Of a DNA stretch of 64,000 nucleotides, positions 9,610 through 18,377 are shown one piece after another. Positions within the stretch are counted from its first letter, which is position 1. Each line of letters starts with the position of its first letter. The DNA is taken from positions 62,001 through 126,000 of the forward strand of contig NZ_AUDD01000008.1 in the NCBI RefSeq assembly GCF_000425285.1, read 5' to 3'. The notes under the pieces are model-generated. The model had not been told where the DNA came from. It saw nothing but the letters and a program-made list of their open reading frames with translations, and ran no database searches. The position numbers were made by a program, and so were the translations under genes. This DNA is from Acidipropionibacterium jensenii DSM 20535. GTDB lineage: Bacteria > Actinomycetota > Actinomycetes > Propionibacteriales > Propionibacteriaceae.

Positions 9610-11001
9610 TCAGGAGGCCGGCCAGCTGGCGACCGGCTTGTCAGCGCTGAAGTCCACGGTGGGTCGGGTGCTGGAGGTCCCGGCCGAACCGCTGGCCTGA
9701 CCGGTGGACCCGCTGGAGCTGCGGGTCTTCGCGGTCACCTTGACGTACAGGTACAGCGAGCCGCTGGCCTGCATCGTTCCGGGGGCGAGCCTCGGCACCA
9801 GGGTGTCGATGTTGGAGGCCTGGGTGGTGGAGTACTGCACCGAGTTCTCCACGATGGAGCTTCCGGAGGTGGTGGTGCTCGGGGAGTAGAACGGGCACCC
9901 GGTCGGCCGGATCTTCTTCGAGGCCAGGCAGGCATTGAGACTCTCCTTGACCAGGGAGCGGTAGGTGCTCAGTCCCTTGGCCGTGAGCGCCGGAGCCATG
10001 TCATAGGTGGAGACGTAGCTGGACGGCTCCTTGACGTAGAGGGTCGAGTCGTCGTCGCCGTACTGGATGTAGTCATTGCCCGACTGGAAGGTGTAGCCGC
10101 CGGGGAACAGGGCGATCCTGGAGGCCGAGACCGGCATGTCGTTGATGGTGATCTCGTCGCCACCGATCCGGCTCAGATCCACATTCGCGGCGGCCTGCGA
10201 CATCTGCCAGTGGCCGCCCTTGTCCGTGCGGGACAGCCGCAGGGTGCTGGTCATCGACTCGCTGCCGATGTCATAGGACACATTGACCGAGGAGCTGAAG
10301 TCGGAGTCAGAGGTCGCATCGACGGTGAGGTTCTTGATCGGGTTCTGCTTCTGGGCGGCCTTCATCACCTCGGCGGTGAGGTACTTCGAGGAGCCCGAGG
10401 GGCTGCTGCGGCCGTAGCTGAGGGCCCGCTTGGGATCGCCCTTCATGACGGCGTCGAAGTAGTCCTGGACGGCGGCCTTCGGGTCGTCGATGGTCTTGAT
10501 CGGTTGGGAGCCGGAGTCCGTGCTCGCCGAGGAGGTTGACCCGCCCTGAGCCTGCTCGCCACCGTCCTTGTTCCGGTTCACCAGGAAGAAGGCCAGTCCG
10601 ACCGCGGCCACCAGGACGACGGCCACGATGGCGATCCCAATCCCGATCCCCTTGCGGGAGCCATGGGGGCCGGTGGGGCCACCACCGCCCTGTCCGGGCT
10701 GCTGGGCCCAGGGCTGCTGGCCGCTCCAGTTCCCGGAGTTGGGAGAGTTGGGGTCCGAGCCGGAGGCCGGCCAGGTCTGGGTCGAACCGTCATAGGGAGC
10801 CTGCTGGCCCCAGTTCTGCTGGGGCGGCTGGTTGGCCGACCCCCAGTTCTGCGGGGACTGCGGACCCTGGGGCGGCTGGTTGGCCGATCCCCAGTTCTGC
10901 GGCGGGTGCTGCGGATCCCGCTGCTGGCCGCCCTGGCCCCAGTTCTGCTGGCCGGAGTTCGGGTCCCACGGGGAGCTTGGCCCCTGATTGTTGCTCGTCA
11001 T
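9610..11001 (-). CDS. Gln/Asn/Pro-rich single-TM exported protein, function unknown
   Basis: 463-residue protein not assigned to a family. Residues 1 to about 110 are a low-complexity Gln/Asn/Pro/Gly/Trp tail with repeats such as PQNWGSANQPPQ. A charged stretch (GSRKG) precedes one transmembrane helix (about residues 119-140, IGIAIVAVVLVAAVGLAFFLV). The remaining about 320 residues are Ser/Thr-rich and presumably extracellular, starting with a DDPKAAVQDYFDAVMKGDPKRAL segment like the NTF2-like or lipoprotein-type domains of other actinobacterial surface proteins; two cysteines (NACLASKKIRPTGC) could form a disulfide. Topology is therefore a cytoplasmic disordered tail with an external domain. 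The ATG has a strong AGGAGGAGAG ribosome site. It is followed by its own terminator and preceded by carbonic anhydrase on the same strand. Confidence 0.75.
   Translation of the reverse strand: MTSNNQGPSSPWDPNSGQQNWGQGGQQRDPQHPPQNWGSANQPPQGPQSPQNWGSANQPPQQNWGQQAPYDGSTQTWPASGSDPNSPNSGNWSGQQPWAQQPGQGGGGPTGPHGSRKGIGIGIAIVAVVLVAAVGLAFFLVNRNKDGGEQAQGGSTSSASTDSGSQPIKTIDDPKAAVQDYFDAVMKGDPKRALSYGRSSPSGSSKYLTAEVMKAAQKQNPIKNLTVDATSDSDFSSSVNVSYDIGSESMTSTLRLSRTDKGGHWQMSQAAANVDLSRIGGDEITINDMPVSASRIALFPGGYTFQSGNDYIQYGDDDSTLYVKEPSSYVSTYDMAPALTAKGLSTYRSLVKESLNACLASKKIRPTGCPFYSPSTTTSGSSIVENSVQYSTTQASNIDTLVPRLAPGTMQASGSLYLYVKVTAKTRSSSGSTGQASGSAGTSSTRPTVDFSADKPVASWPAS
10819..10902 (-). repeat. Two 36-bp direct repeats in the Gln-rich N-terminal tail
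   Basis: Two copies of a 36-base unit (10819-10854 and 10867-10902, one mismatch, 48-base period) encode the repeated PQNWGSANQPPQ segment. Shorter degenerate QNWG units lie on either side. Confidence 0.85.
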
Positions 11002-11020
11002 CTCTCCTCCTGTGCTGGGG

Positions 11021-11506
11021 TCAGTTGACCTGGGTGATGGCGCCTGTGTCGACGTCGTACATGAACCCTGCGGTCTCGGCGGAGATCAGTGGGTTCGACC
11101 GCAGCTGATCGACGTCGAAATGGAGGGCGGTGAGCTGGTCGGTGGTGGCGCCGATCCGCATGCCGTGGACGTTCGTCCCGTCGGCAGCCTCGATCGCCCC
11201 GGCAATCTGAGTGTCATCCCCTGACGCCATCGCACATCTGGTATGGGCGATCACCATGATCCGGGTCACCCCGAGAAGATGGACCCCGACCACCAGGGCG
11301 GTGAGCACGTCGGGAGTCACTCGACCACCGGCCGTACGCAGCACTTTCGCATCTCCGACCTTGAGGTCGAGCATTGCCAGAGGATCCAGCCTCGAGTCCA
11401 TACAGGTGACCACGGCCACCCCTCGCGCGGCTCTTCCCGGGACGCCCTTCTCCGTGAAACCGGCGCTGTAACGCGCATTGCCCTCGAGGAGATCGGTGAA
11501 TGCCAT
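11021..11506 (-). CDS. Beta-class carbonic anhydrase
   Basis: 161-residue enzyme that interconverts CO2 and bicarbonate in the cytosol, supplying bicarbonate for carboxylases. The zinc site is complete: Cys35 and the Asp37-Arg39 dyad in TCMDSRLD, and His88 and Cys91 in AHTRC. The protein is of the small single-domain type found in mycobacteria. The ATG at 11506 is chosen because a TAGTGT -10 lies 7 nt upstream, giving a leaderless mRNA; an in-frame start at 11551 would put 15 non-conserved residues in front. It lies 84 bases downstream of parC on the same strand but has its own promoter. Confidence 0.9.
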   Translation of the reverse strand: MAFTDLLEGNARYSAGFTEKGVPGRAARGVAVVTCMDSRLDPLAMLDLKVGDAKVLRTAGGRVTPDVLTALVVGVHLLGVTRIMVIAHTRCAMASGDDTQIAGAIEAADGTNVHGMRIGATTDQLTALHFDVDQLRSNPLISAETAGFMYDVDTGAITQVN

Positions 11507-11513
11507 GGGCCAG

Positions 11514-11519
11514 ACACTA
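11514..11519 (-). promoter_or_regulatory. -10 element for leaderless carbonic anhydrase gene
   Basis: Minus-strand TAGTGT ends 7 nt before the ATG at 11506; no ribosome site is present. Confidence 0.5.
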
Positions 11520-11590
11520 CCGAAGTCAGGGCCACTGTCACGCCGTGACATGGTGCGGCTGGACCGTTGACAGGGCCGCCGGGACCGCGA

Positions 11591-14206
11591 TCAGTCGAAC
11601 AACTCGGGCTGCCCGGAATCGGTCCCCGAGCCGTCCTCGCGATTCCGACGGTCCGGTCCGGGCCTGGACTCGGGATCGGTGCCTGCGGTCCCCTCAGACT
11701 GCGACGGCCCCCCGGAGACGGGGGCCGCGGAGGCCGGAGGAGCGGTGCTGGGGGAAACGGGGCACTCGACGTCTGAGGCCGGGCCATGACGTCTACTGGC
11801 CACCGCAACCACCGGCGCAGCGGTGCGGTCACCCGACCCGTCACGGCGTCCCCGCTCGGTGGGCAACTCGACCGGACTGCCGTCGGAGGTGCAGGCGACC
11901 GCCGGCTCGGACCCGACCCAGGCCAGCGCTAGGACGGTCTCGGAGGACAGGAAGCGGTGGCAGCGCACCCCGGCCGTGCCCCGGCCCTTGGCGGGGTACT
12001 CAGACAGGTCCGTGACCTTCACCGAGGTGGCGGGCCCGTCGAGCTGGTCGGCGGCGGCCGCCGCCACCGTCACCACCACGGCGTGGCGGGGAGCCACCGC
12101 CCCGAAGAAGATCACCGGACAGGAGGCCCGGATGCCGGCGATCCCCGATCCCTTCCGACCCTGGGGGCGCACCAGGCCGGCGCGGTAGTGCAGCAGGTGG
12201 GCATCGGAGGTGACGAAGCACAGCTGCGCCTCCGGGTCCTCGCACTCGGCGACGCCGACCACCTCGTCACCGTCCTTGAGGGTGATGACCTCCCACGAGT
12301 CGCCAGTGGGCAGCTCGGGGTTGACCCGCTTGACCAGACCGTTGCGGGTTCCCAGGGCCAGGGAGGGCCCGTCCCCCGTCAGGCTGGTGACGCCGATCAC
12401 GCGTTCCTTGGCCGCCAGATCCACCAGCTCGTCCACCGGGCTGCCCCCGGCCAGGGACGGTGCCGTGGCGGTGGCCGGCAGGCTCACTAGGTCGATGGTG
12501 CGGGCGCGGATCAACCGTCCCGCGGAAGTGAGGATCCCGAACTCGCCCCGGGTACTGCTGAGGGCGGTCGAGGCGATGGTGTCGTGGCGGGCGCGCGGAC
12601 CCTGCCAGGCCAGCGGTTCATCGGTGTCGACGCGGGCCAGTCGTCCGGTGGACGACAGCAGCACCCAGCTGGGGGAGTCGGGCACCTCGAGGGGCTCCTC
12701 GGCACCGGCCGCCGATCCCGCCGAGCCGAGCAGGACGGTGCGCCGCGGGGTGCCGAAGGTCTTGGAGACCGCCGCCAGCTCGCGGGAGACCACCTTGCGG
12801 AGCTGGCGGTCGTCGGTGGCGATGACGGTGAGCTTGTCGATCTCGGCCAGCAGGTCGTCGCGCTCGGACTCCAGCTCGATGGTGGAGTAGCGGGTGAGAC
12901 GCCGCAGCTGCATGTCGAGGATGTAGTTGGCCTGGATCTCGTCGAGATCGAAGGCCTCGATCAGCCGGGTGCGGGCCTCGGAGGCATCCTGGGAGGACCG
13001 GATGATGGCGATGACGTCGTCGATGTCGACGATCGCAGTGAGCAGCCCCTCGACCAGGTGGAGCCGGTCCTTGGCCTTGTGCAGCCGGAATGTCGTGCGC
13101 CGGAGGGTGACCTCCAGGCGGTGCTCGAGGTAGATGTGCAGCAGGTCCAGCAGCCCGAGGGTCCGCGGCTGCCCCTGGACCAGGGCCACCGCGTTGACCG
13201 CGAAGGTGTCCTCGAGCTTGGTGAGCCGGTAGAGCCGTGACAGCATCGCCTCGGCGTTGATCCCGTTCTTGACCTCGATGACCAGACGGGTGCCGTTGGC
13301 CAGGTCGGTGAGGTCCTTGACGTCGGCGATGCCGGAGATTCGCTTGGACTGCACCAGGGTCTTTATCTGGTCGATGATCTTCTCCGGACCGACCATGTAG
13401 GGCAGCTCGGTGACGACGATCCCCATCCGTCGCGGGGAGACCCGTTCGATTGAGGTGGTGGCGCGGATCCGGAAGGTGCCCCGGCCGGTGGCGTAGGCGT
13501 CGCGGATCCCGTCGAGGCCCACGATCCGTCCGCCGGTGGGCATGTCGGGCCCCGGGATGAACCGCATCATGGTGTCCAGATCGGCATCCGGGTGGACCAG
13601 CAGGTGGCGCAGTGCCGCCACCACCTCGACGAGGTTGTGGGTCGGGATGTTGGTGGCCATCCCCACCGCGATCCCCGAGGCGCCGTTGACGAGCAGGTTC
13701 GGGAAGGCCGACGGCAGCACACCCGGCTCGGTCTCCTTGCCGTCGTAGTTCGGCACGAAGTCGACGGTGTCCTCGTCGAGTCCCTCGATCATCGCCTGGG
13801 CCGAGGGGGCCATCCGGCACTCGGTGTACCTCATCGCCGCCGGCCCGGCGTCCAGGGCGCCGAAGTTTCCGTGCCCGTCGACCAGCGGCAGTCGCATCGC
13901 CCACGGCTGGGCCATTCTCACCAGGGCGTCGTAGATGGCCGAGTCGCCGTGCGGGTGCAGCTGGCCCATCACCTGGCCGACCACTCTGGCGGACTTGACG
14001 TGCGGCCGGTCGGGGCGCACCCCCATGTCGCCCATGCTGTAGAGGATCCGACGCTGCACCGGTTTGAGCCCGTCCCGGGCGTCGGGCAGGGCGCGCGAGT
14101 AGATCACCGAGTAGGCGTACTCGAGGTAGCTGTTCTCCATCTCGCTGGAGACGTCCACGTCGATGATGTTCTCGGTGAAGTCGTCATCCACGGTCGACCT
14201 GGCCAT
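11591..14206 (-). CDS. parC: Type II DNA topoisomerase subunit A (ParC/GyrA-like)
   Basis: 871-residue DNA breakage-reunion subunit partnering ParE. The winged-helix domain contains the quinolone-determining segment (VMGQLHPHGDSAIYDALVRM) and the catalytic Arg126-Tyr127 pair in AAMRYTE. The tower and coiled coil follow, then a C-terminal beta-pinwheel with several degenerate blades. I do not see a clear GyrA box (QRRGGKG-type), which agrees with topoisomerase IV rather than gyrase. The last about 100 residues are a disordered Pro/Ser/Arg/Asp-rich tail ending QPELFD, reminiscent of a sliding-clamp binding motif. An AGGGA element 5 bases before the ATG is a modest ribosome site. It points toward parE across three other genes. 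Confidence 0.92.
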   Translation of the reverse strand: MARSTVDDDFTENIIDVDVSSEMENSYLEYAYSVIYSRALPDARDGLKPVQRRILYSMGDMGVRPDRPHVKSARVVGQVMGQLHPHGDSAIYDALVRMAQPWAMRLPLVDGHGNFGALDAGPAAMRYTECRMAPSAQAMIEGLDEDTVDFVPNYDGKETEPGVLPSAFPNLLVNGASGIAVGMATNIPTHNLVEVVAALRHLLVHPDADLDTMMRFIPGPDMPTGGRIVGLDGIRDAYATGRGTFRIRATTSIERVSPRRMGIVVTELPYMVGPEKIIDQIKTLVQSKRISGIADVKDLTDLANGTRLVIEVKNGINAEAMLSRLYRLTKLEDTFAVNAVALVQGQPRTLGLLDLLHIYLEHRLEVTLRRTTFRLHKAKDRLHLVEGLLTAIVDIDDVIAIIRSSQDASEARTRLIEAFDLDEIQANYILDMQLRRLTRYSTIELESERDDLLAEIDKLTVIATDDRQLRKVVSRELAAVSKTFGTPRRTVLLGSAGSAAGAEEPLEVPDSPSWVLLSSTGRLARVDTDEPLAWQGPRARHDTIASTALSSTRGEFGILTSAGRLIRARTIDLVSLPATATAPSLAGGSPVDELVDLAAKERVIGVTSLTGDGPSLALGTRNGLVKRVNPELPTGDSWEVITLKDGDEVVGVAECEDPEAQLCFVTSDAHLLHYRAGLVRPQGRKGSGIAGIRASCPVIFFGAVAPRHAVVVTVAAAAADQLDGPATSVKVTDLSEYPAKGRGTAGVRCHRFLSSETVLALAWVGSEPAVACTSDGSPVELPTERGRRDGSGDRTAAPVVAVASRRHGPASDVECPVSPSTAPPASAAPVSGGPSQSEGTAGTDPESRPGPDRRNREDGSGTDSGQPELFD

Positions 14207-14339
14207 CGATTCCCTGTACTCCTCACGTCCCTGACATCGTCACATCGCTCGTACGGTCCGGCGGGTGGCGGCACCAGTGTGCGCCCGTCCCCGCTCCAGG
14301 GCCAGCTGAGGGGCCCCACCACGCTACCGGATCGAGGCC

Positions 14340-15425
14340 TCAGTCGCTCTGCCGACCCTCCGCGGCGTCGTCCTCGCAGCGGCTGGTCCTGGCGAGAGCC
14401 TCACGCAGCCGGGGATACAACTGGTCTCCGTCGGCGGCCCTCACCAGCGGCGCCGACCCGTGGCCCCAGCCGGACCGTGACCAGCGCTCCAGGGCGGTTG
14501 CCGCCCCGTGCGCCAGCACCTGCTGGGCCGGCGACAGCTCGCGGATCGCGATGGCCCGGACATGTCCGGGCCGCCCCTCGTCGAGCTCGGTGTACAGGTC
14601 GACGTCGTGCTGGCCGTCGTCGCCGACCAGCACCCACCGGATGTGCGGGAAGTCCCGGGCGAGCTCGCGCAGTGCGGCCCTCTTGTGCTCGGGTCCGGAG
14701 CGGAACCAGCCGGTGTTGGTGGGCCCCCAGTCGGTGAGCAGCAGAGGACCGGTCGGGTACCCGTGGCGGGCCAGGAACCGGGTGAGGAAGGGATAGGTGT
14801 TCCAGGCCCCGGTCGAGACGTAGACCACCGGTGCGCTCGGGTGCTCGGCGAGCAGCCGCTGGTACATCCTCGCCATTCCCGGCACCGACTGTCGGGCCTG
14901 CTCGGTGCGGACGAAGGAGTTCCAGGCCGCGATGAGGGACCGAGGCAGGAAGGTGGCGATCACCGTGTCGTCGACGTCGGAGATGATCCCGAAGGTCTCC
15001 TCGGGGGCCACCACCAGGACCCGGGCCCGCGCCGAGCAGGAGTCGGGGCCGTCGAGCCTCAACTCGTGCCATCCCGGTGCCAGGCCAGGGTTGGCGACCC
15101 GCAGGTCGATGTAGCCGTTCCGATCGGCGTGCAGGGCCATCCTCTCCCCGGCCAGGATGAGGGACACCTCGGCGCCGGGAGCCGGAACCTGGAGGAAGTT
15201 GCGCCAGCCGCGCTGACCCAGGAAGTCCTCGGCGACCCGGCCCAGCACGGTGCGTCCCAACGGAGGGGCCGTCACCACCCGGGCGAGGATCCGGATCCCG
15301 GTCTGGGAGCCGTAACCGAAGTACGGGATCACCTTGGTGATCCAGCCGCGCCGACCCACGATCCGGTTCAGGCGACGAGTGAGGGCCTCTTCCACCCGGG
15401 CACCGATGAAAGGGCGGTTCGTCAT
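14340..15425 (-). CDS. App1-family phosphatase (DUF2183)
   Basis: 361-residue cytosolic protein of the APP1 family, named for a yeast actin-patch phosphatidate phosphatase. The HAD-like DxDxT motif is present in GIISDVDDTVIATFLP. An N-terminal beta-sandwich-like region (about residues 40-140) precedes the catalytic part, and conserved segments VVYVSTGAWNTYPFLTRFL and VLVGDDGQHDVDLYTE follow. In yeast the enzyme dephosphorylates phosphatidic acid; the bacterial substrate is unknown. ATG 15425 is supported by a TAGGGT -10 seven nucleotides upstream (leaderless). The frame is open to 15647 but that part is an arginine-rich translation lacking conservation. Confidence 0.85.
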   Translation of the reverse strand: MTNRPFIGARVEEALTRRLNRIVGRRGWITKVIPYFGYGSQTGIRILARVVTAPPLGRTVLGRVAEDFLGQRGWRNFLQVPAPGAEVSLILAGERMALHADRNGYIDLRVANPGLAPGWHELRLDGPDSCSARARVLVVAPEETFGIISDVDDTVIATFLPRSLIAAWNSFVRTEQARQSVPGMARMYQRLLAEHPSAPVVYVSTGAWNTYPFLTRFLARHGYPTGPLLLTDWGPTNTGWFRSGPEHKRAALRELARDFPHIRWVLVGDDGQHDVDLYTELDEGRPGHVRAIAIRELSPAQQVLAHGAATALERWSRSGWGHGSAPLVRAADGDQLYPRLREALARTSRCEDDAAEGRQSD

Positions 15426-15432
15426 GATGCCG

Positions 15433-15438
15433 ACCCTA
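15433..15438 (-). promoter_or_regulatory. -10 element for leaderless App1 gene
   Basis: Minus-strand TAGGGT ends 7 nt before the ATG at 15425; no Shine-Dalgarno. Confidence 0.5.
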
Positions 15439-15559
15439 GTGCAGGACACCCCCCATTCCTCCGGCTCCTGAGCACACGCCCGAGAATCCACCGGCGTCCC
15501 GGTGGCATAGTGGTCCCGATCGTCCCGCATCCATGCGGGCCTGAGAAGGAGTCGAGCTC

Positions 15560-16792
15560 GTGCCCGTACCCGTGTCCACCTCCGGATCCGTGCCCGCCAC
15601 CTGTTGGCCCGACGAGTTCCTGCTGCCGCGCCACGGCGCCACGACACTGGCCCAGCTGGTCCCGGCGATCGGCTCCCACCTGACCTCCGGCCGCGCAGAT
15701 CCCGGATCTGCCGATCCTGACACCGCTGGCATGGAGCTGTTCGACCAGGATCCCTTCGGCCTGCCTGAGGCCCGCCGCTACGTCGTCCTGCTGGTCGACG
15801 GAATGGGGGAGCAGCTGCTGGACCGGCATCGCCGGCTGGCCCCCCAGCTCGACTCCCTGGAGCGCTGCCCGGTGCCGGTCACCTGTGCGGTCCCCTCGAC
15901 CACCGCGACCTCGCTGAGCTGTCTGGGAACCGGCAGCCAGCCCGGGTGCCACGGGATCATGGGATACACCTTCCGCTCCCCGGTGGGTGGCCGGATGATG
16001 AACGCCCTGAGCTGGCAGGGCGGTGACGATCCCGCGGTCGTCCAGCCCCACCGCACCGCCTTCCAGCGACTGGCCGGTGCCGGCGTGGCGGTGACCTCGG
16101 TGGGTCCCCGCCGATTCGAGGGGTCCGGCCTGACCCGGGCCTCGCTGCGCGGGCCGCAGTTCCTGGGAGTCGACGACGAGGAGGACATCGATCTGCGGGT
16201 GGAGCTCGCCGGCCAGGGATCGGGAACCGGCGAGAGGTCCCTGTGCTACGTCTACGAACGGTCGCTGGATCATGTCGGCCACGGCCGGGGGTGCGAGTCA
16301 TCGGCCTGGAGTCGTCGTCTCAGCTGGGTCGATGAACTGGTCCAGGCGCTGTGCGAGGGGCTGGAACCGGGCACCGTGCTGGTGGTCACCGCCGACCACG
16401 GGATGATCGACGTCCCCGCCGCGCACCGTCTGGTGGTGGAGGACGAGCCCCAGCTGACGGCCGAGGTCGACGACATCGGGGGAGAGCCGCGATTCCGCCA
16501 GATCTACACGCGAAACCCCCTGGAGGTGGCCCGGAGCTGGACCGAGATCCTGGCGGACCGGGGCGTGGTCCTCACCGCGGACCGGGCGATCGAGCAGGGC
16601 CTGTTCGGCGCCTGGGACCCGACCCTGCGCAACCGGGTCGGCGACGTCCTGGTCGCGATGAGGAGTGACTGGGCGGTGATGACCCGGCGAGCCCCCCAGG
16701 AGCTGGGACTGGTGGGCATGCACGGCTCACTCAGCCGCGCGGAGATGGCCATCCCGATGAGATGGCAGATGGTTGGCACGCCGACCTGGTGA
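15560..16792 (+). CDS. Alkaline-phosphatase-superfamily phosphodiesterase/pyrophosphatase
   Basis: 410-residue member of the nucleotide pyrophosphatase/phosphodiesterase branch of the alkaline phosphatase superfamily. Metal-binding and nucleophile segments are visible: VVLLVDGMGEQLL near residue 75 gives the first Asp, VPSTTATSLSCLGTG provides the Thr nucleophile, YERSLDHVGH and VTADHGMIDVP supply later Asp and His ligands. The likely reaction is hydrolysis of a phosphodiester or pyrophosphate; the substrate is unknown. There is no signal peptide. It starts with GTG behind an AGAAGGAG ribosome site. It is divergent from the App1 gene (134 bp) and convergent with sepH. Confidence 0.8.
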   Translation: MPVPVSTSGSVPATCWPDEFLLPRHGATTLAQLVPAIGSHLTSGRADPGSADPDTAGMELFDQDPFGLPEARRYVVLLVDGMGEQLLDRHRRLAPQLDSLERCPVPVTCAVPSTTATSLSCLGTGSQPGCHGIMGYTFRSPVGGRMMNALSWQGGDDPAVVQPHRTAFQRLAGAGVAVTSVGPRRFEGSGLTRASLRGPQFLGVDDEEDIDLRVELAGQGSGTGERSLCYVYERSLDHVGHGRGCESSAWSRRLSWVDELVQALCEGLEPGTVLVVTADHGMIDVPAAHRLVVEDEPQLTAEVDDIGGEPRFRQIYTRNPLEVARSWTEILADRGVVLTADRAIEQGLFGAWDPTLRNRVGDVLVAMRSDWAVMTRRAPQELGLVGMHGSLSRAEMAIPMRWQMVGTPTW

Positions 16793-16849
16793 GGACCTGC
16801 CCGGCTGCTGTCGACCGGACGGCCGGTTCACAGGTGAGGGGTGGCTGGG

Positions 16850-18070
16850 TCACAGATGAGGAGTGGGGCCACCGAACATGATCTCGTCCCAACTGGGCAC
16901 CGATGCCCTCTTGCTGTGACCTCCGCGGCGGCCACGGCGTCCCCCGGGCTTCGTCGACCTGCCCCCGGACCCCTCCTCGAGCTGCGACTCCTGCTGTTCG
17001 GAGTCGGAGTGCTCGTCGCCGGAGGGCTCGGCACCGGCGCCCCGGCCGTTGCCCGGCCTGCCCGTGTCGGCGGGTTCCCTGCTCGACGGTTCTGTGCTCG
17101 ACTGCTCCCTGCTCGAGGAGCCCGGGTCCGACGAGCCGGTACCGGACTGGTCGTCGGGGCGATCGTCACCCGCGTCGCCGGTGCCCTGTGTCGTCTGGAC
17201 ACCGGCCGCCTCCGCGCCGGTGTCGGCCACCGGGGGCGAGTCGAGACCCTCGTAGACGTTGACCGAGTCCTCCTGGAATCCGGCCAGCACCTCGTAGAGG
17301 GTGTCCATCTGGTGGTCGGTGCTCGGAACGAAGTCGTAGACGCCGTTGGTGGCGGTCATTCCTGGCAGTGTCGGCAGCTCGACCTGCGGTTCGGGGGCGG
17401 GATCGCGGTGCCGGTCGCCGCGGCCCGCGGCAGATGTCTCACCGGAGCTCGCCTGTTCGGTGCTGCCCGGCGCAGCGGCCGGCGACCCGGCGACCCGCTC
17501 GGTGGCGGCGCGGGTGGTGCGGCGGTTGCCGGGGCGCCGGCGGGGTCGGTCGCTGACGGCGCGGACGATCGCGAGCTCATCGTTGAGATCGATGGTGGGC
17601 TCCTGGTCGGGATCCTCGGGATCCTGGTCGGGATCGACCAGGGCGGTGCGGTCGTCCACCAGCCAGCGCGCACCGGCGTCCTGCGGGGTGGAGTAGCGGC
17701 CGCGCAGATCGAACTTGAAGGTGGCCTGCCCCTCTCCGGGGCCGGGCTCACCCTGCCAGGTGGCCAGCAGCGCCCAGGTGCGGTCGGGATGGCGCCAGCA
17801 GCGCCAGGAGAGCACACTCTGGTCCAGGTCGTGGGACCGGCACACCTGCTCGACGACCGAACCCAGCGAACGGTGCGATCCGGGATCCGCGTGCCGTCTC
17901 ACCGGGGCGCCCATGGCGGTCTCGACGATGTGGGCGAGCTCGGCGATCACCGGGACGGCGAAGGGTTCCACCTGCTCAGTGGGCACGCCCGCCTCGGCGG
18001 CGACGTCGTCCACGCTGGCCCCGGAGCGGATCCTCGACTGGATCTCCCGGGGGCTCAGTGCGCTGTCCAT
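16850..18070 (-). CDS. sepH: Septation protein SepH (DUF3071), short N-terminus
   Basis: 406-residue cell-division protein of the SepH family, which in Streptomyces stimulates FtsZ assembly. The helix-turn-helix of DUF3071 is present (ALSPREIQSRIRSGASVDDVA), as is the central WRCWRHPDRTWALLATW segment and the family-typical C-terminal tail (PSWDEIMFGGPTPHL). A long Ser/Glu/Asp/Gly-rich linker joins them. The known proteins have about 50 residues before the helix-turn-helix that are missing here, and no upstream in-frame start exists. The ATG lies behind GGGAAGGACTGAGG. It is transcribed away from the conserved DUF4193-dut block, consistent with its usual genomic position. Confidence 0.85.
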   Translation of the reverse strand: MDSALSPREIQSRIRSGASVDDVAAEAGVPTEQVEPFAVPVIAELAHIVETAMGAPVRRHADPGSHRSLGSVVEQVCRSHDLDQSVLSWRCWRHPDRTWALLATWQGEPGPGEGQATFKFDLRGRYSTPQDAGARWLVDDRTALVDPDQDPEDPDQEPTIDLNDELAIVRAVSDRPRRRPGNRRTTRAATERVAGSPAAAPGSTEQASSGETSAAGRGDRHRDPAPEPQVELPTLPGMTATNGVYDFVPSTDHQMDTLYEVLAGFQEDSVNVYEGLDSPPVADTGAEAAGVQTTQGTGDAGDDRPDDQSGTGSSDPGSSSREQSSTEPSSREPADTGRPGNGRGAGAEPSGDEHSDSEQQESQLEEGSGGRSTKPGGRRGRRGGHSKRASVPSWDEIMFGGPTPHL

Positions 18071-18377
18071 CCTCAGTCCTTCCCTCCCGGGGGAGCCGTG
18101 TCCCGGGGGTTCCTGCTTGTCGACACGTGCTCTGCGGGCACTCTACCGGCGCGCCACCGGTCGGGCACCTTTTCCCGGGCTGCTCCGCACTGGTCGAGGG
18201 TTGATTCCCGGTCCCTGCAACGGCCCCCGGGACCGGGGAGAACCACGGTGGTCGGGGACCATGCTGCACAGTGTGATACACATGGGGCCGAACATCGACC
18301 GGTGGACACCTCGATACAGCCCATTGCGTGCTGTCGCACCGATCACAAGGCACCCAGTTCGCTACGGGAGGGCAACT
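18071..18377. other. Divergent intergenic region sepH / DUF4193
   Basis: This 307-bp gap carries the promoters of two divergent genes. A minus-strand TAGAGT (18140-18145) is a candidate -10 for sepH with a leader of about 65 nt. GC-rich inverted repeats occur at 18087-18110. Around 18268-18284 the sequence is comparatively AT-rich (TGTGATACACATG, with small TGTG/CACA arms) and may bind a regulator or belong to a DUF4193 promoter. I see no small gene in it. Confidence 0.4.

Noticed and set aside
16850-18070. sepH as a pseudogene because of its short N-terminus
   Set aside because: The frame is intact, both conserved ends are kept, and a ribosome-site-like sequence precedes the ATG.
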